From assembly GCA_029378245.1 (NCBI GenBank), contig JARKIF010000007.1, positions 2,666,001 through 2,730,000 of the forward strand: a stretch of DNA of 64,000 bases, given 5' to 3'. Positions within the stretch are counted from its first letter, which is position 1. Each line of letters starts with the position of its first letter. The notes beneath the pieces were generated by a model. That model was not told the origin of the DNA and did not search any database. It saw only the letters and a list, made by a program, of their open reading frames with translations. Positions 11,572 through 22,606 of the stretch are shown here, piece after piece. The stretch comes from Roridomyces roridus (taxonomy: Eukaryota; Basidiomycota; Agaricomycetes; Agaricales; Mycenaceae). The position numbers and the translations under genes were made by a program.

Positions 11572-14500
11572 TCAAGTGCTTTGGACCTTGGTAAACAAGT
11601 CCGCGGTGTTCTCCGAGGTAGGGCAGTAGGAAACTGATACTTCGTTAGAAGTGAGGTTCTCCCGAATGAAGTGGTGCCGAACGTCAATATGTTTGGAGCG
11701 GGCGTGGAAACCAGAGTTCTGCGCGAAGGAGATAGTGCCGTGATTGTCAACAGAGATGTGAGTGGGAAGATGGGGTGCGTAGCCGAGCTCAGAGAGCATA
11801 CTACGAAGCCAGAGAGCTTCGCGGGTGGCTGATGCAAGAGCCATGTACTCTGCCTCCATGCTCGATAGCGCCGTGGTCGGTTGCTTCTTTGAGTTCCAAG
11901 TCACAACTCCCCCTGCAAGGGTTGAGAGGTAGCCGGTGACAGATCGGCGGTCGTCGGGCGAGTTAGCCCAGTCGGCATCAGAGAATAACTCGATGGTGGA
12001 GTGCTGATCCGACGTGTATTTGATACCGAGATTGACAGTGCCGCGAAGGTAGCGGAAAACTCGTTTGACGGCGGTGAGGTGAGCGGGGCCGGGATTCAGA
12101 CTGAACTGGGAGAGAGTCTGAACGGCAAAGGAGATGTCAGGCCGTGTGGAAATGGCGGCGTACATGAGTGATCCAACCATGTGCTGATAGACACGTTTGA
12201 TCTCAGGGTGAGACTCCGAGTCTGGCGTCTTGGTGAGTTTCACGTGGGGATCCATCGGTGTGGTGGAGGGGTTGGAGTTCTGCATCTGGAATCGCTCGAG
12301 AATCTTGGTGATGTACTGTGACTGGCTCACAAAGATAGAACCGTCAGTGTCTCGAGTGATCTCCATTCCCAAAAGTTGGCGAATATCACCGAGTTTCTTG
12401 ATATTGAACATCTGCTCAAGTTCGGATTCCGCGGCAGCGATGAGGGCGGGCGATGATGCAAGGATGGTCATGTCATCAACATGAACGGCTATGATCGTGA
12501 TGTCGGTGCCGCTACGTTTGATGTAAACGCACTGGTCGGATAGAAGGCGTGAGTATCCGCGGGAGAGGAAGGATGAGTTGAGTTCAATGTTCCAGACACG
12601 GCCGGACTGCTTAAGACCATAAATAGCCTTGTTGACTCGTAGTGCGAGAGTCGTGCCGTCCTGGTATAACTCGGGTTGTTGCATGTAAATCTCCTCATCG
12701 AGCTTGCCGTTGAGGTAAGCACCGATAACATCAACCACGTGTATGTCGAGGTTGTAACGGGCGGCAAGAGCGAGAAGTAGACGGATGGTTTCCATGCGAA
12801 CGACAGGTGCAAAAGTTTCGTCAAAGTCGATGCCGGGGATCTGAGAAAATCCCTTAGCAACGAGACGGGCCTTGTAGCGTGTGATAGAGCCGTTCTCATC
12901 GCGCTTAACACGGAAAACCCATTTACAGGGAATGGCGGTACGATCACGGGGTAAAGGTGCTGGGGAAAATGTATTGAGGTTACGGAGCTGATCCATTTCC
13001 TCATCCATCGCTTTCTTCCACTCAAGCCAGTCGGGCCATGACTTAGCCTCGTCAACTGTGAGTGGATCATTGGAGATGGGATCGGAATTTACGGCAGGCA
13101 GCGCAAAGCCGAGTAGTGCACTGTCGGGCTTAGCGTACTTCCGAGTGCGTGGGCCAAGGATGATGTTGTCCTCCGAGATGGCACTGCTGATGTCGCGTGG
13201 TGCCTTCGGGCGGGGTGCGGTGGCCGGTGATGTGGGAACGGATGGGACAGGTGTCAGAGTGCTCGGAGTGGGAGCAACGGGAGACGGTGGAATGATGGGG
13301 GCGGCTGTTGGCGTCGTTTGCGTAGCCTCAGGCTCAACCGGAGTGGATTTTGACGTGGAATCCAATAAACTCTCCCCCTTGAGCGGAGGCGGAGCTGTGT
13401 CAGATGTGACAGGTTCCCGGATGAAAGTGATGTTCCGTGAGGTAAGTACCTTGTGCGTATGTGGGTTGTAGTAACGCCAAGCACCGGATTCGTCGGAAAG
13501 TCCAACAAATTTGCAAGATTTAGTCTTAACAAAGACTTTACCGTTCTTGCCATCCTGCTGCAAGACTTCGCAGGGATTGCCGAATTCCTCTAGAGCACTG
13601 ACGTCAGGCTTCTTTCCTGTATAGGCCTCGTCCGGTGTAATCTTATCACCGAGAGCGCGCGAGGGTGACCTATTTTTCAGGTAAGTGGCATAGGCAACGG
13701 CTTCGGGCCAGAGGGAAAGGGGTAAGCTGTGTGCAGCGAGCATAGCACGAGCATGCTCGATAAGCGTGCGATTGAGCCGCTCGGCAACACCGTTCTGCTG
13801 AGGTGAGTAAGGTGCCGTGAGCTCAAGACGGATGCCGCGGGAGCCGAGATAGTCGCGAACTGCCTTAGAAATGTATTCCTTGGCGTTGTCACAATGAAAA
13901 GCTTTGACACGTTTGCCGGTTTGCGTGGAAATGTACGCGTCGTAGTGCTGCATTTTGTCTATGACCTCCGTGCGCTTCTTCATGAAGTAGAGGATAGTGC
14001 GGCGTGTCTTTGCGTCCGTGAAGCTGATGTAATAGCGCTCGCCCGAGATGCCGGTGACGCGCGATGGTCCCCAAACATCTGTGAAAGTGTTGTCACCGAT
14101 GTCAGAATATGTCCGTTCAGCCTCGGCTGGAAACGGAGTGACGTGTGACTTGGCTTTGATGCATGCCACGCACTGTGCTGAGGGTGTGCTGGTGGGATCA
14201 ACCCTCATCCCATTGACCATGTTGTTGTTCTTCAACATCCGGATGGATGCCGGCGAGATATGGCCAAAAATACGATGCCATTTGTCCCATGAGTGTGCGG
14301 GAGCAACGGCGGCAAAGGTTGGTACAGTGGAAACGGCGGGTGCAGTCGGAACGGGTGATGGGACTGATGGAACAGCGGGCATGGCGGCGGCGGCGGCCGT
14401 GATGCGGTTGGCAGGTTGAGTGATCTGGAGTAAGTAGAGGTTACCGATCTTTCTGCCACGCATGATTTCGCGTCGACTGGATCCCTTGGTGAATATGTGC

Positions 14501-15693
14501 ATGTAATCACCGTCAAATTGGATCAGAAAGCCAGCATCGGCAATGCGGCTGATGGACAAGAGGTTGTATGGCGAGCTGGGGACATGAAGGGAATTATTGA
14601 GTGTGATGTTGTATGCCGAACTCTTGACATGAGAGGCAATGACAGCGGAGCCGGTGCCGTCGCATTTCACACTGCCGAAACCAGTGATGGTTCGGTCACT
14701 GTGCGCGTAAGTGGTGAATAATTCCCGCTTCTTGATGATGTGAGACGTGGCGCCAGAATCGGCGAGCCAGGCGTCAGGGGACAGAGCGGGTGCAGTGGAG
14801 TCCCGTGCCATAAAAGCAAAATCAGGTGATTCGGGGCTGGGGATTGGTTCCGCGACGTGTGCATGATTCTTATTGGCATAACGCTCCTTCGATTGGCGCG
14901 TGTTCTGCTCCTTCTGGGACTGTGTGAATGTTCTCCCAGCTTTCACGTCGCGGCAATCCGAAACCATGTGCCCAATTCTGCCGCAGCCATAGCATGTGAC
15001 TTTGGCGTTGAATTTGGCGGGCTTGCCGAATTTCTTGCCGTGTGCCGGGAGCGCTACCTCGTCGGATGAGGGTTTGGCTCGTCGCCGGCCGTCCTGCTCG
15101 AGAATACGAGCCACGAGTTTGGTGGAGTCCGTCAACGATGCCGTGTCGATGCCTGAGGTAAAAGTGTCCCAGGAATCCGGCAGTGACGTGAGAAGGGTGA
15201 TGGAGTATTCCTCCTCCGATAATTTGGCGCCCTGGGCGGCCAACTTGGTGCGTAGATTTTTGAGAGCTCGAATGTGCTCTTCAACGTTCCCACCTTCCTC
15301 GCAGTGGAGGCGTGAGAGTTGCCGACGGAGAAGGACGATGGCGATTACACCTTTCGGCTGATAGGTGTCGGCAAGGGTGGTCCAGGCTGTGGATGATGAT
15401 GTGGCGTCAGTAATGTACACCAACGGATCGTCGGAAACACGAAGACGGATCTGGGAGAGGGCCTGTCGGTCCTTACGATCCCAATCAAGAATTTCCTTCG
15501 CCTTCGCGCCCTGTGGATCAACGATTTCTCCACTGGCGTTAAGGGTGTGGACGGGGCGTGGAATAGTACCGGTGACATATTCGATCAGATTCTGATCGGT
15601 GAGAATGTCGGTTATTTTCACAGCCCATGTAGCGTAGTTCTCCTCCCCAAGGAGATGCTGGATGCGGTAGGCGGATGTCGATGATTCGGACAT
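11572..15693 (-). CDS. Ty1-copia Gag-Pol polyprotein, 1373 aa
   Basis: One uninterrupted frame. Gag occupies residues 1 to about 230, followed by a CCHC zinc knuckle at about 232-246 (CYGCGRIGHMVSDC). The aspartic protease motif DSGATS is near 313. The integrase zinc-binding region is near 465-510, and its catalytic acidic residues lie in DVWG (about 537), CDNAKE (about 599) and AERLNR (about 635). Reverse transcriptase runs from about 920 (CKWVFRVKRD), with the active-site VDD near 1069. RNase H has DADW near 1237 and SSMEAEYMAL near 1280. The order protease, integrase, RT, RNase H is diagnostic of copia. The frame ends at TGA soon after DLFTK, about 60 nt before the 3' LTR. No inactivating change seen. 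Gag and Pol share one frame with no frameshift site. Confidence 0.95.
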   Translation of the reverse strand: MSESSTSAYRIQHLLGEENYATWAVKITDILTDQNLIEYVTGTIPRPVHTLNASGEIVDPQGAKAKEILDWDRKDRQALSQIRLRVSDDPLVYITDATSSSTAWTTLADTYQPKGVIAIVLLRRQLSRLHCEEGGNVEEHIRALKNLRTKLAAQGAKLSEEEYSITLLTSLPDSWDTFTSGIDTASLTDSTKLVARILEQDGRRRAKPSSDEVALPAHGKKFGKPAKFNAKVTCYGCGRIGHMVSDCRDVKAGRTFTQSQKEQNTRQSKERYANKNHAHVAEPIPSPESPDFAFMARDSTAPALSPDAWLADSGATSHIIKKRELFTTYAHSDRTITGFGSVKCDGTGSAVIASHVKSSAYNITLNNSLHVPSSPYNLLSISRIADAGFLIQFDGDYMHIFTKGSSRREIMRGRKIGNLYLLQITQPANRITAAAAAMPAVPSVPSPVPTAPAVSTVPTFAAVAPAHSWDKWHRIFGHISPASIRMLKNNNMVNGMRVDPTSTPSAQCVACIKAKSHVTPFPAEAERTYSDIGDNTFTDVWGPSRVTGISGERYYISFTDAKTRRTILYFMKKRTEVIDKMQHYDAYISTQTGKRVKAFHCDNAKEYISKAVRDYLGSRGIRLELTAPYSPQQNGVAERLNRTLIEHARAMLAAHSLPLSLWPEAVAYATYLKNRSPSRALGDKITPDEAYTGKKPDVSALEEFGNPCEVLQQDGKNGKVFVKTKSCKFVGLSDESGAWRYYNPHTHKVLTSRNITFIREPVTSDTAPPPLKGESLLDSTSKSTPVEPEATQTTPTAAPIIPPSPVAPTPSTLTPVPSVPTSPATAPRPKAPRDISSAISEDNIILGPRTRKYAKPDSALLGFALPAVNSDPISNDPLTVDEAKSWPDWLEWKKAMDEEMDQLRNLNTFSPAPLPRDRTAIPCKWVFRVKRDENGSITRYKARLVAKGFSQIPGIDFDETFAPVVRMETIRLLLALAARYNLDIHVVDVIGAYLNGKLDEEIYMQQPELYQDGTTLALRVNKAIYGLKQSGRVWNIELNSSFLSRGYSRLLSDQCVYIKRSGTDITIIAVHVDDMTILASSPALIAAAESELEQMFNIKKLGDIRQLLGMEITRDTDGSIFVSQSQYITKILERFQMQNSNPSTTPMDPHVKLTKTPDSESHPEIKRVYQHMVGSLMYAAISTRPDISFAVQTLSQFSLNPGPAHLTAVKRVFRYLRGTVNLGIKYTSDQHSTIELFSDADWANSPDDRRSVTGYLSTLAGGVVTWNSKKQPTTALSSMEAEYMALASATREALWLRSMLSELGYAPHLPTHISVDNHGTISFAQNSGFHARSKHIDVRHHFIRENLTSNEVSVSYCPTSENTADLFTKVQST

Positions 15694-15727
15694 GATAACA
15701 ATGTGGGGATGGTGATCCTAGGTTTAG

Positions 15728-15895
15728 ATCGAGAGGCGTCGAGTGTGCGTCGAAAAACGGTGATCAAGGCGTGTGACGGTTTGAGCTGTCAAGCTGGCGT
15801 GTGATTATCGAGAGGCGTCGAGTGTGCGTCGAAAACCGGTGATTAACGTGTGTGACGGTTTGAGCGGTCAAGCTGGTGATAGACGTGTGATTATT
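15728..15895 (-). repeat. two 80-bp direct repeats in copia leader
   Basis: Two copies of an about 80-bp unit start at 15728 and 15807 (both ATCGAGAGGCGTCGAGTGTG). They lie between the primer-binding site and the polyprotein ATG. Such tandem leader repeats could affect packaging or transcription; function is not shown. Confidence 0.75.
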
Positions 15896-15915
15896 CGGGA
15901 GAAGTTCAGTTACGG

Positions 15916-15930
15916 CCGGGGCCCATAACC
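15916..15930 (-). other. primer-binding site matching initiator tRNA-Met anticodon arm
   Basis: The plus strand here reads CGGGGCCCATAACC directly beside the 5' LTR. This matches the anticodon arm of eukaryotic initiator tRNA-Met (GGGCCCAUAACC), not the tRNA 3' end. The known precedent is half-tRNA priming in Drosophila copia and yeast Ty5. Confidence 0.7.
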
Positions 15931-16111
15931 TATTGTTGGATGATGTTCGATGAGTGTGAACAAGAGAAGAATAATGCATTCAGTGGTTGAACTACGGGCT
16001 TATATACTACGGATAATATCTAGAAGATTCTACTACAGTGAAGAGAGAATTAGTAATAGCTGAGTAAATAGAATCGGGTAGAATCTCGGGGAAATAATTA
16101 TAATTACAACA
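15931..16111 (-). repeat. 5' LTR of copia element
   Basis: 181 bp, identical by eye to the other LTR. Followed on the plus strand by the second ATACT target duplication. Confidence 0.92.
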
Positions 16112-18114
16112 ATACTCGAGCCAAGGACGGTGGCACCTTTGTTGGAATCTCCAGACGCGCTCTCTGACACCTCCATGCCCTTGGTTGTTGGTTTTCGTGT
16201 ACGCTAATGACGCCGGGGCGTCCTTCATTTAATTCTCACAACTACGGTACCTCAAATGCGCTGCGCTGTCGAATGCACCGCACTCCGTTCCCCGAGGTGT
16301 ATACACGCCGACTTCTGGGCAGACTCGTTTCCTTGACCGCTCGGTTTACACAACATTCTCTACTGCCTGTTATGTTCTACGGGCATTTGTTGGGTTCCCA
16401 TTCTTCGAATATGGGGCCCATTCGTTGATCCAATTCTTCGGCAGTTCGTACTGTCGACCAGTGGGGGTACTATGCACTCGCGATTGAGAGTACTAGTGTC
16501 GTCGACTGTACTATTAACTTAGAGGGCAGTTTCGAGTGCACCTTGACACCATCTTTACTGTGGGGGCGTCTCAAAGCGCTCATTCAGACATCCAGCTCGT
16601 ATACAGCCTACACGCTCCATATGCATGCTCATTACTTTCTGGGTGGTCTCTCGACCTTACCAAATACTTATGCTCGTGATCTACATTCATTGGTCTTCGT
16701 TATTCATCCGACCATGAGGTTTTCCCAAGCCCTTCCTCCCCTTTATATCTGCGGTGCCTCAGCGGGTCGAAGATGTAGACTTGACGGTTATGATTACTAT
16801 CATCGACCAGCACCGAGCCTCTCTCAATGCCGGTTGATCTGGACTTCCTACCAACCGGACCAGTTCGGATGTATCGACCCTCAGCTCATTGGCCTAAATC
16901 TGATCAATAGAGGAAACTTTGTTCTCGTATCGCATTCGACGACATTCAAAGCGGCTTCGGCACCTTCTCTCGCCATATGTTTTAAATTTTGGCCTCAGGA
17001 GGCTGCATCAATTTTGGTTCATATGATTCTTCGTGCACACGCTCACCGCGAGCTTCCTACCGTCCTCGGTTTCTATCTGGCCAGTAGCCAATATTCTCTG
17101 TTCCTATCTCTGCGTCGATTGGATTTATCCATATTCCCCCGAGGTTCCTCAGTGCCTGCGACCTCTCCTCTCAAGAGGCAATTACTTTTTGTTCGAACTC
17201 GGTCACGGCACAATTTCTTCTTTGTGCAAATATTCCAGAGCAGAACTCCTGTCCATTCAACATTGTTAGTTACACCGCTGGCATTCACATCACATCACAC
17301 ATGTGTACGAATGTGCCCATCTACTGCGGATCTTCCAGATGGTACTTCTAGTCCTCTCTCTCCTACGAAACGTACGAGCCCTCCTTATCGCGACTGGTGT
17401 CGTGTCGTGGAATTTCCTCGCGCCACCATCTCTACCCTACTTTCTGGCCTGCGGCGCCGTTCCCATCCATTCCCTGCCTGCTATCAGACCTAATTTTGTC
17501 CTCGAGTCGGCGCCATGACCACACCTATCACATCCGTCACCGCTACACCGTCTCCGCCAGCCATGTCCCTATCCTCCGCGTCTTCATTTGATATGGAAGC
17601 TTTCTCCGTTTCCAGTACTTGCTGGGTCTATTCCAACATGTGGCGATTCGATTGGAATGCTGTTCACATCATGCCCGTCCACATGTCAGGACTCGGGCAC
17701 ATACTTGTCATCGGTCACTTTCAAAGTCTACACTCGAGGCTTGCACTTCAAACTTCTAGGATTAGCTCTCTCTCAACGACGGCTCCTTTCGAATCCAATT
17801 TTGTTCGCTTCAACCTTAGGTGACTGGTTCAGCATGGTTTCAAAACCAACTCCCAACTCTCGGGCTACTATGCTGGACTGAATGACCTCTTCACGAATCG
17901 CCGCTCATTTGTTGGGTTAGCCGTGGGCGTCGGTGATGCCCTCGTCTGGCGTCTCTGTTTCTGGGTTCATTCTCGCGCCTCACCATCGCCCTACGACCTG
18001 GAGATCAGCGGTTCAGGAAGTCGAAGCTTCTGCTGCTCCTCCACCCCCAACGAATATATGTGGCTGCCTCAGAGTTCAATTCAATTCTCAGACGCAAACG
18101 AAGCGCAGAACAAG
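16112..18114. other. no gene recognised
   Basis: About 2 kb of somewhat pyrimidine-rich plus strand. A 316-codon open frame at 16543-17493 has unlikely composition (many His, Ser and Tyr, no motif) and no introns, unlike real genes here. I do not call it. The sequence continues to the break where GMC homology starts at about 18115. Confidence 0.45.
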
Positions 18115-20494
18115 ATAGATTTTTGATGTACTCTATCATTCACACTCAGGAGATCAGTACATCCCCCTTCAGGATTCGAGGAGGGGAAGCGCACCGCGAA
18201 TCTGTTCATCGGTAACGCATCCCACGCCCGGATCGGCCTCTTTGACGACGCCAGACATGAACGGTTCTGTCTGTGCCAGCTTGCGGATGTACTTGACGCC
18301 TTGGGTGAAGAGCTCGAGGTCTGTGAGAGGTGAGAGAACAAATAAGCAACCGAGCTGTCTCCGACTGTATATAAGGGCTGACCAAAATCATTCTCGAAAT
18401 AATGAGGGTCGATCGCAGGATTTGCGGTTGGATCAGTGGATGTTGCGTGCTGTATAATTCAGCTCAGATGATGGAAGAGGGAAGCCACTTACGATAGTCC
18501 CGCGCGAAAACGGATGCTGAAGAATCAGAATCGCCGTCATGTACGTCTTTCCCTGCTCGGGAGCGGCTTGTACGAGCATTAGCCACTAATCAAATACAAG
18601 ACCTAGCACTCACTTGCGCTATCAATGTATTACCTCGAATCAGCAAGCGCACCAAGAGGAGTCGGAAATTGATACGCACAAAGTCAAATGCCCGGGGAAC
18701 AGAAGCAACTCAATATCAGGCAACCCGTCATCCTTCAACACGCTCATCTGAAGCTCCCACTGTTCCTTCAACCACTTGGGCACGCTCCCCGCTTGTTTCT
18801 GTTTTTCCAAATTGGCGTCAAGAGCGTCGATGAGCGCGGGCGCCTCGTGTGGGTTGACAGTTGACAACGGGAGGAACGAGAAGGATGAGAGACCGGCGCG
18901 TTGGGGACCCAGGCCTTGTTCGCTGCGGGTTCAATCGAGTTCATCAGCGGGGAGCGGAACAGGGAGAAGGCCTACTAGAGCTTTTTCGCCTCTGCCGCGT
19001 ACGTCGGGTCGCGGAAGGAGTCCAGCGTAGGCGGGGAGCCGGCGATCTCGTATGAGACACCAATGAATCTGCACGTGAGTTTGTCAGCTTTGAAAGGAGA
19101 GATAGAGCTGGGAATACTTACGAATGTTCCTGTACATTTTCGCCTACACCAGGCAACTCGATCTTGGTCTCGACGCCGATGTTGGATAGGATTTCGGGGC
19201 GACCGATGCCTACGCCAGATTCATGAGCTTCGGGATGTTAATATTTGGAGTGCACGTGGACTCACCGGACAGTTCGAGGATCTGCGGACTCTTGATAGCG
19301 CTTCAAGGAAATCAACAAACGGGCAGCTCAGGTGAGCTCAACACACACCCGGCACAGAGTATAACCTCCCGCTTCGCATTGACCGTGCACTTCTTCCCGG
19401 CGTGCAGATACTCGACGCCAGAAGCGGTTAGCGGCTTCTCGCTGTGCTTCTCGTTGAAGAGGACCCGTGCAACGGTGGCTTCAGTGATGACCTACGACCC
19501 CTTAGTTCCATGCTCAAAGACGTAGCACCATGGAACGCACAGTCAAATTCGGCCTCTCTCGCGCAGGGAGGTAATAACCCGTCGTCGCATACGAACGCGT
19601 CCAATCTTTAGGATCGAGGTTGGCGTTGGCGAGCCACCTCCCTGTGATCTATACAGATCCTGATGTCAGCCAGCGACCTGGAATAAAATGAAGAGATACA
19701 AACGTTTCCGCCATACGGATCCTCCACCCTCGGCACACCCATGTTTTCCATCGTCCCTTGAAACAGGTCATCCAGGACATGGTGGTGAAACGGGATCGTC
19801 GTGTGGATGGGACCGTCGGTGCCGCGGACTGAAGCGTCCCATGTTTGAGGCACTGCATCGGGTTGTGGCTCGGTGGGTGGGTGGAATCTGCGTGTTCGAA
19901 GAATCGATGAATGATTGATTAAGAGAGGGTAAAGCCACAGACGTTTCGCTCTTCTTTGTGTACTTCAAAAACTCGATCCAATTCCACCCGGGGTTTCCAA
20001 GTTTCTCAAAAGCGTCGATGTCTGCGGCCGGGGGCTTTGTCCAAGCTGCGCTCGGATGAGAAACACTGATGGGCACGAATAAATCACAGGACGGACCGTA
20101 GAAGTTCTGCCCAGATGAGCCGCCCAGGCCCTTCCCCCGACTCCACATCACCTCCCTATCGTTCGAAAACTTTTGCTTGACGGTGAAGAAAGCCCAATCA
20201 AACTAGATTGTATATGGTCAGTTAGCGCTCGTCGAATTATCAAGGACTCTGCTACGGACCTTGGGATTCCCGAACGTCATGGCATACTGTGCGGGCATCA
20301 TAATCTCCGGTTGTGCGATATTGGGTTCGCCCGCTTCGAGCACGATGACGGAGACAGCCGGGTCTTCGGTGAGTCGCGACGCGAGCACCAAGCCCGCAGT
20401 CTGTCACCGATTACGTATGGCTTAGAACAAGGGCAAAGAAAAGACACACCCCGCCCCCAACAATCACGTAGTCAAACTTGCTGTGGTGGCTCAT
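18115..20494 (-). pseudogene. GMC oxidoreductase lacking its C-terminus
   Basis: The start MSHHSKFDYVIVGGG at 20494 and the following exons parallel the complete copy at 5343-8073: TAGLVLASRL after intron 1, RGKGLGGSSGQNFYG, DLFQGTMENMGV, FPGHLTF, and TEPFMSGVVKEADPGV near 18250. Introns fall in the same places. Homology stops just after an intron at EYIKN (about 18115). The catalytic block with both active-site His and the last 70 or so residues are absent, and downstream sequence is unrelated. The remaining frame looks open. Without the catalytic end the product should be inactive, so I call a truncated copy. Confidence 0.8.
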
Positions 20495-21115
20495 CTTGGG
20501 TGGCTGTTATGAGAAAGGGGGAGGTAGATGTACGAGTTATATACCTGTAGAGATAGGGACCTCGTTGTGAACTGAGCGAGAGGGCCGAACGTCTCAGTCG
20601 CGTCCGGACTCGGGCGGCGCTCGCAACTCCATTCCATGTGAATTTATGAGCGAATCAGAGCGATAACCACTCAGTAGAAGCCACGAGGGCGGCGGTCCCG
20701 CGCACGCACCGTGGTCCGTCGCATCTCCGCTCCGCGTAGGGTCCCGTAACCCGACAAGCCCTTCGGATTCCGAGCATGAATATTTGAATCATGATCGCGC
20801 ATACCACTGCCAACCCCTATTGATACCGAGTAGGTCGTTGCAAGTTCTAAGCCTTGAACGTGCCTTCACCAAATTTCACAGGCTGCAGGAGGAGATCCTC
20901 GGTGCTGGACAGCTTAACACGAGGCCATAAGTGTATTATTGTGCAACAGTGATGAGGCTGAGTGATCAACCTACATAGTCGCAATGAGTCAGGGCTCATC
21001 TATCCCTTTTTGTTCACTACGTTTGGGTGACTGCCAGAGGAGGAGAGGACCTCTTCCATAGTAGTAAAATTACATTATCAATATCAAAAAGGAAGGGAAA
21101 AACTGAATCAAAGCC
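20495..21115. other. intergenic, nothing recognised
   Basis: Upstream of the truncated GMC copy and downstream of the oxidase remnant. No gene or clear element seen. Confidence 0.45.
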
Positions 21116-22606
21116 CTATAGCCCGTCTGTGTGCTCCATATTGAACCTGGGATGAAATAAATTCGATGCAACCATTTTAATCTGCAAACCCACCTCGTTG
21201 GATCGTACTTGGCGTACGTCGCCTTGAGAAAAGGCAAATCTCCATATGTTTTGAACACATCCTGGCTCGTATCGCATTCACTGATGAATAACGGAAGTCC
21301 GTGACTTGGCGGTGTCCTGAAAATGCAAGATCAAGCATCTATGTGATACAAAGCCGGAAAAAACGCACTCAGTAAGCATCGATTTGAACCCCTCATCCAC
21401 GTCCTTGGGCCGGACGGCCTCGCCCGCTGCGTATGTCAAGTCGAAATTAATGGACGCATACGAAACCCCCGGGTTCCCCATCGCATTCGGCCCCGACAGA
21501 CTCGCTTCCCACTGAGACACCGGGATCAGCGAAATAGTATAAGTGAAGACGCCGCAAGATGGGGCTCCGCGAAGGCCTCGGTGAACTCGAGGAACCGATT
21601 ATACCCATTCAAAAACGTCTCCTCGTCCCCCAACCAGGACGAACTGCCGAATTGTTGCCCGTTTCCGCGCGCATTGCCAGGGACGAGTGACGCCATGTCA
21701 AAGTAACTCATTGGGGAGAAGGATTGGGAGGTGTTGGGAATCAAAAGGAATTCGCCAAAAATGTGCTGAGGAAGGCTGGTACCCAGGTAGAAGACATATA
21801 ATATAGTAGCGTCGGACGCGGAGATGTTGAGGGTATTGAGAGAGATGACGGCGCCTGGGCGTAGTCTTCAGTACAAGAAACGAATGGCGATCCGGGGGAT
21901 ACTTACTGGCTTTCGGGTCAATCACCGCATTTTGCCCATTTCTAGGCAAGGGGTAATCTAGGTTCTACGAGGTTGGGTCTGGGTTTATCTGGCTTTGTGT
22001 AGGTTTATTTATCTTGATCGGGCTTGGTCTGGAACGGGGGTTAATCTAGGTTCTAGCTCGTCCCCCGATAAGAGAGACGCCGTGGGGTTCCAGCGCAATT
22101 TGAGCATCGCTCAAGTGCATGCCGGGCTGCAGAGAAATCAAATTGGTGTGGGCGTCGTACGAGACCCTAAGCATATTTTCAAATGAAATGAGGATCCCAT
22201 CCGTGATGCTGTCGTTGCTTCCATGAGACTTGACCCCGAGCAGAATAACGACGCACCTGTTCCACCCAATCATGGCACTGTGTCCTCCCGCTTGTACGGC
22301 GTACCTCGCTTCGTATTCGTAGATGCTTCTCATTGTCACCTGAACATCGGAAGCGGTCTGAGGATAGACGATGCAGGTTGGTCGATCGAGGGAATTGAAC
22401 AGATTCCACGCTCCGGTGGCAGTAGCGTTGTATCCCGAACCGGAGAACCCAACCAGCGTCGACCCGAGAGTATTGCGAAGGACAGCGCAGGCGCTAGCCG
22501 CCGGGGAGAGTACGGGTTGGGGAGACAGAAAGGCGGGAGCCTGCAAGGCTGGTATGAGGCCTAGGGAGAGTGCCCTGGCCAGGGAAGCCAAGTCTGGTGG
22601 CAGCAT
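21116..22606 (-). pseudogene. berberine-bridge-like FAD oxidase, central part deleted
   Basis: The N-terminal part (ATG at 22606, hydrophobic leader, then PTCIVYPQTASDVQ and QAGGHSAMIGWN) is the FAD PCMH-type domain of the BBE-like family. The His that can bind FAD covalently is present in GGHS. After an intron it continues DGILISFENM, LQPGMHLSDAQ and HGVSLIGGRA. The C-terminal part has DLTYAAGEAVRP, then DVFKTYGDLPFLKATYAKYDP and, after an intron, a short tail to TAG at 21116. Between SLIGGRA and NGQNAVIDPKAS (about 21940-22060) some 150-200 residues normal for the family are missing, including the segment carrying the second flavin attachment Cys. Only about 100 bp of unrelated sequence bounded by a 14-bp direct repeat lies there. 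Likely inactive. Confidence 0.8.

Larger units (their letters stand above)
11332..16111 (-). mobile_element. intact Ty1-copia LTR retrotransposon
   Basis: A 4780-bp element on the minus strand, bounded by two 181-bp LTRs (11332-11512 and 15931-16111) that read identical. It is flanked by the 5-bp direct repeat ATACT (11327-11331 and 16112-16116), the expected size for an LTR integrase product. A single open polyprotein with copia domain order (integrase before reverse transcriptase), a primer-binding site and a polypurine tract are all present. Identical LTRs and an unbroken frame point to recent insertion. The target is the degenerate repeat region between GMC copies. Confidence 0.95.

Noticed and set aside
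13058..13471. Plus-strand open frames inside the copia element
   Set aside because: Antisense shadows of the Gag-Pol polyprotein.
16543..17493. Plus-strand open frame of 316 codons
   Set aside because: Odd composition, no motif, no intron structure and no neighbouring support.
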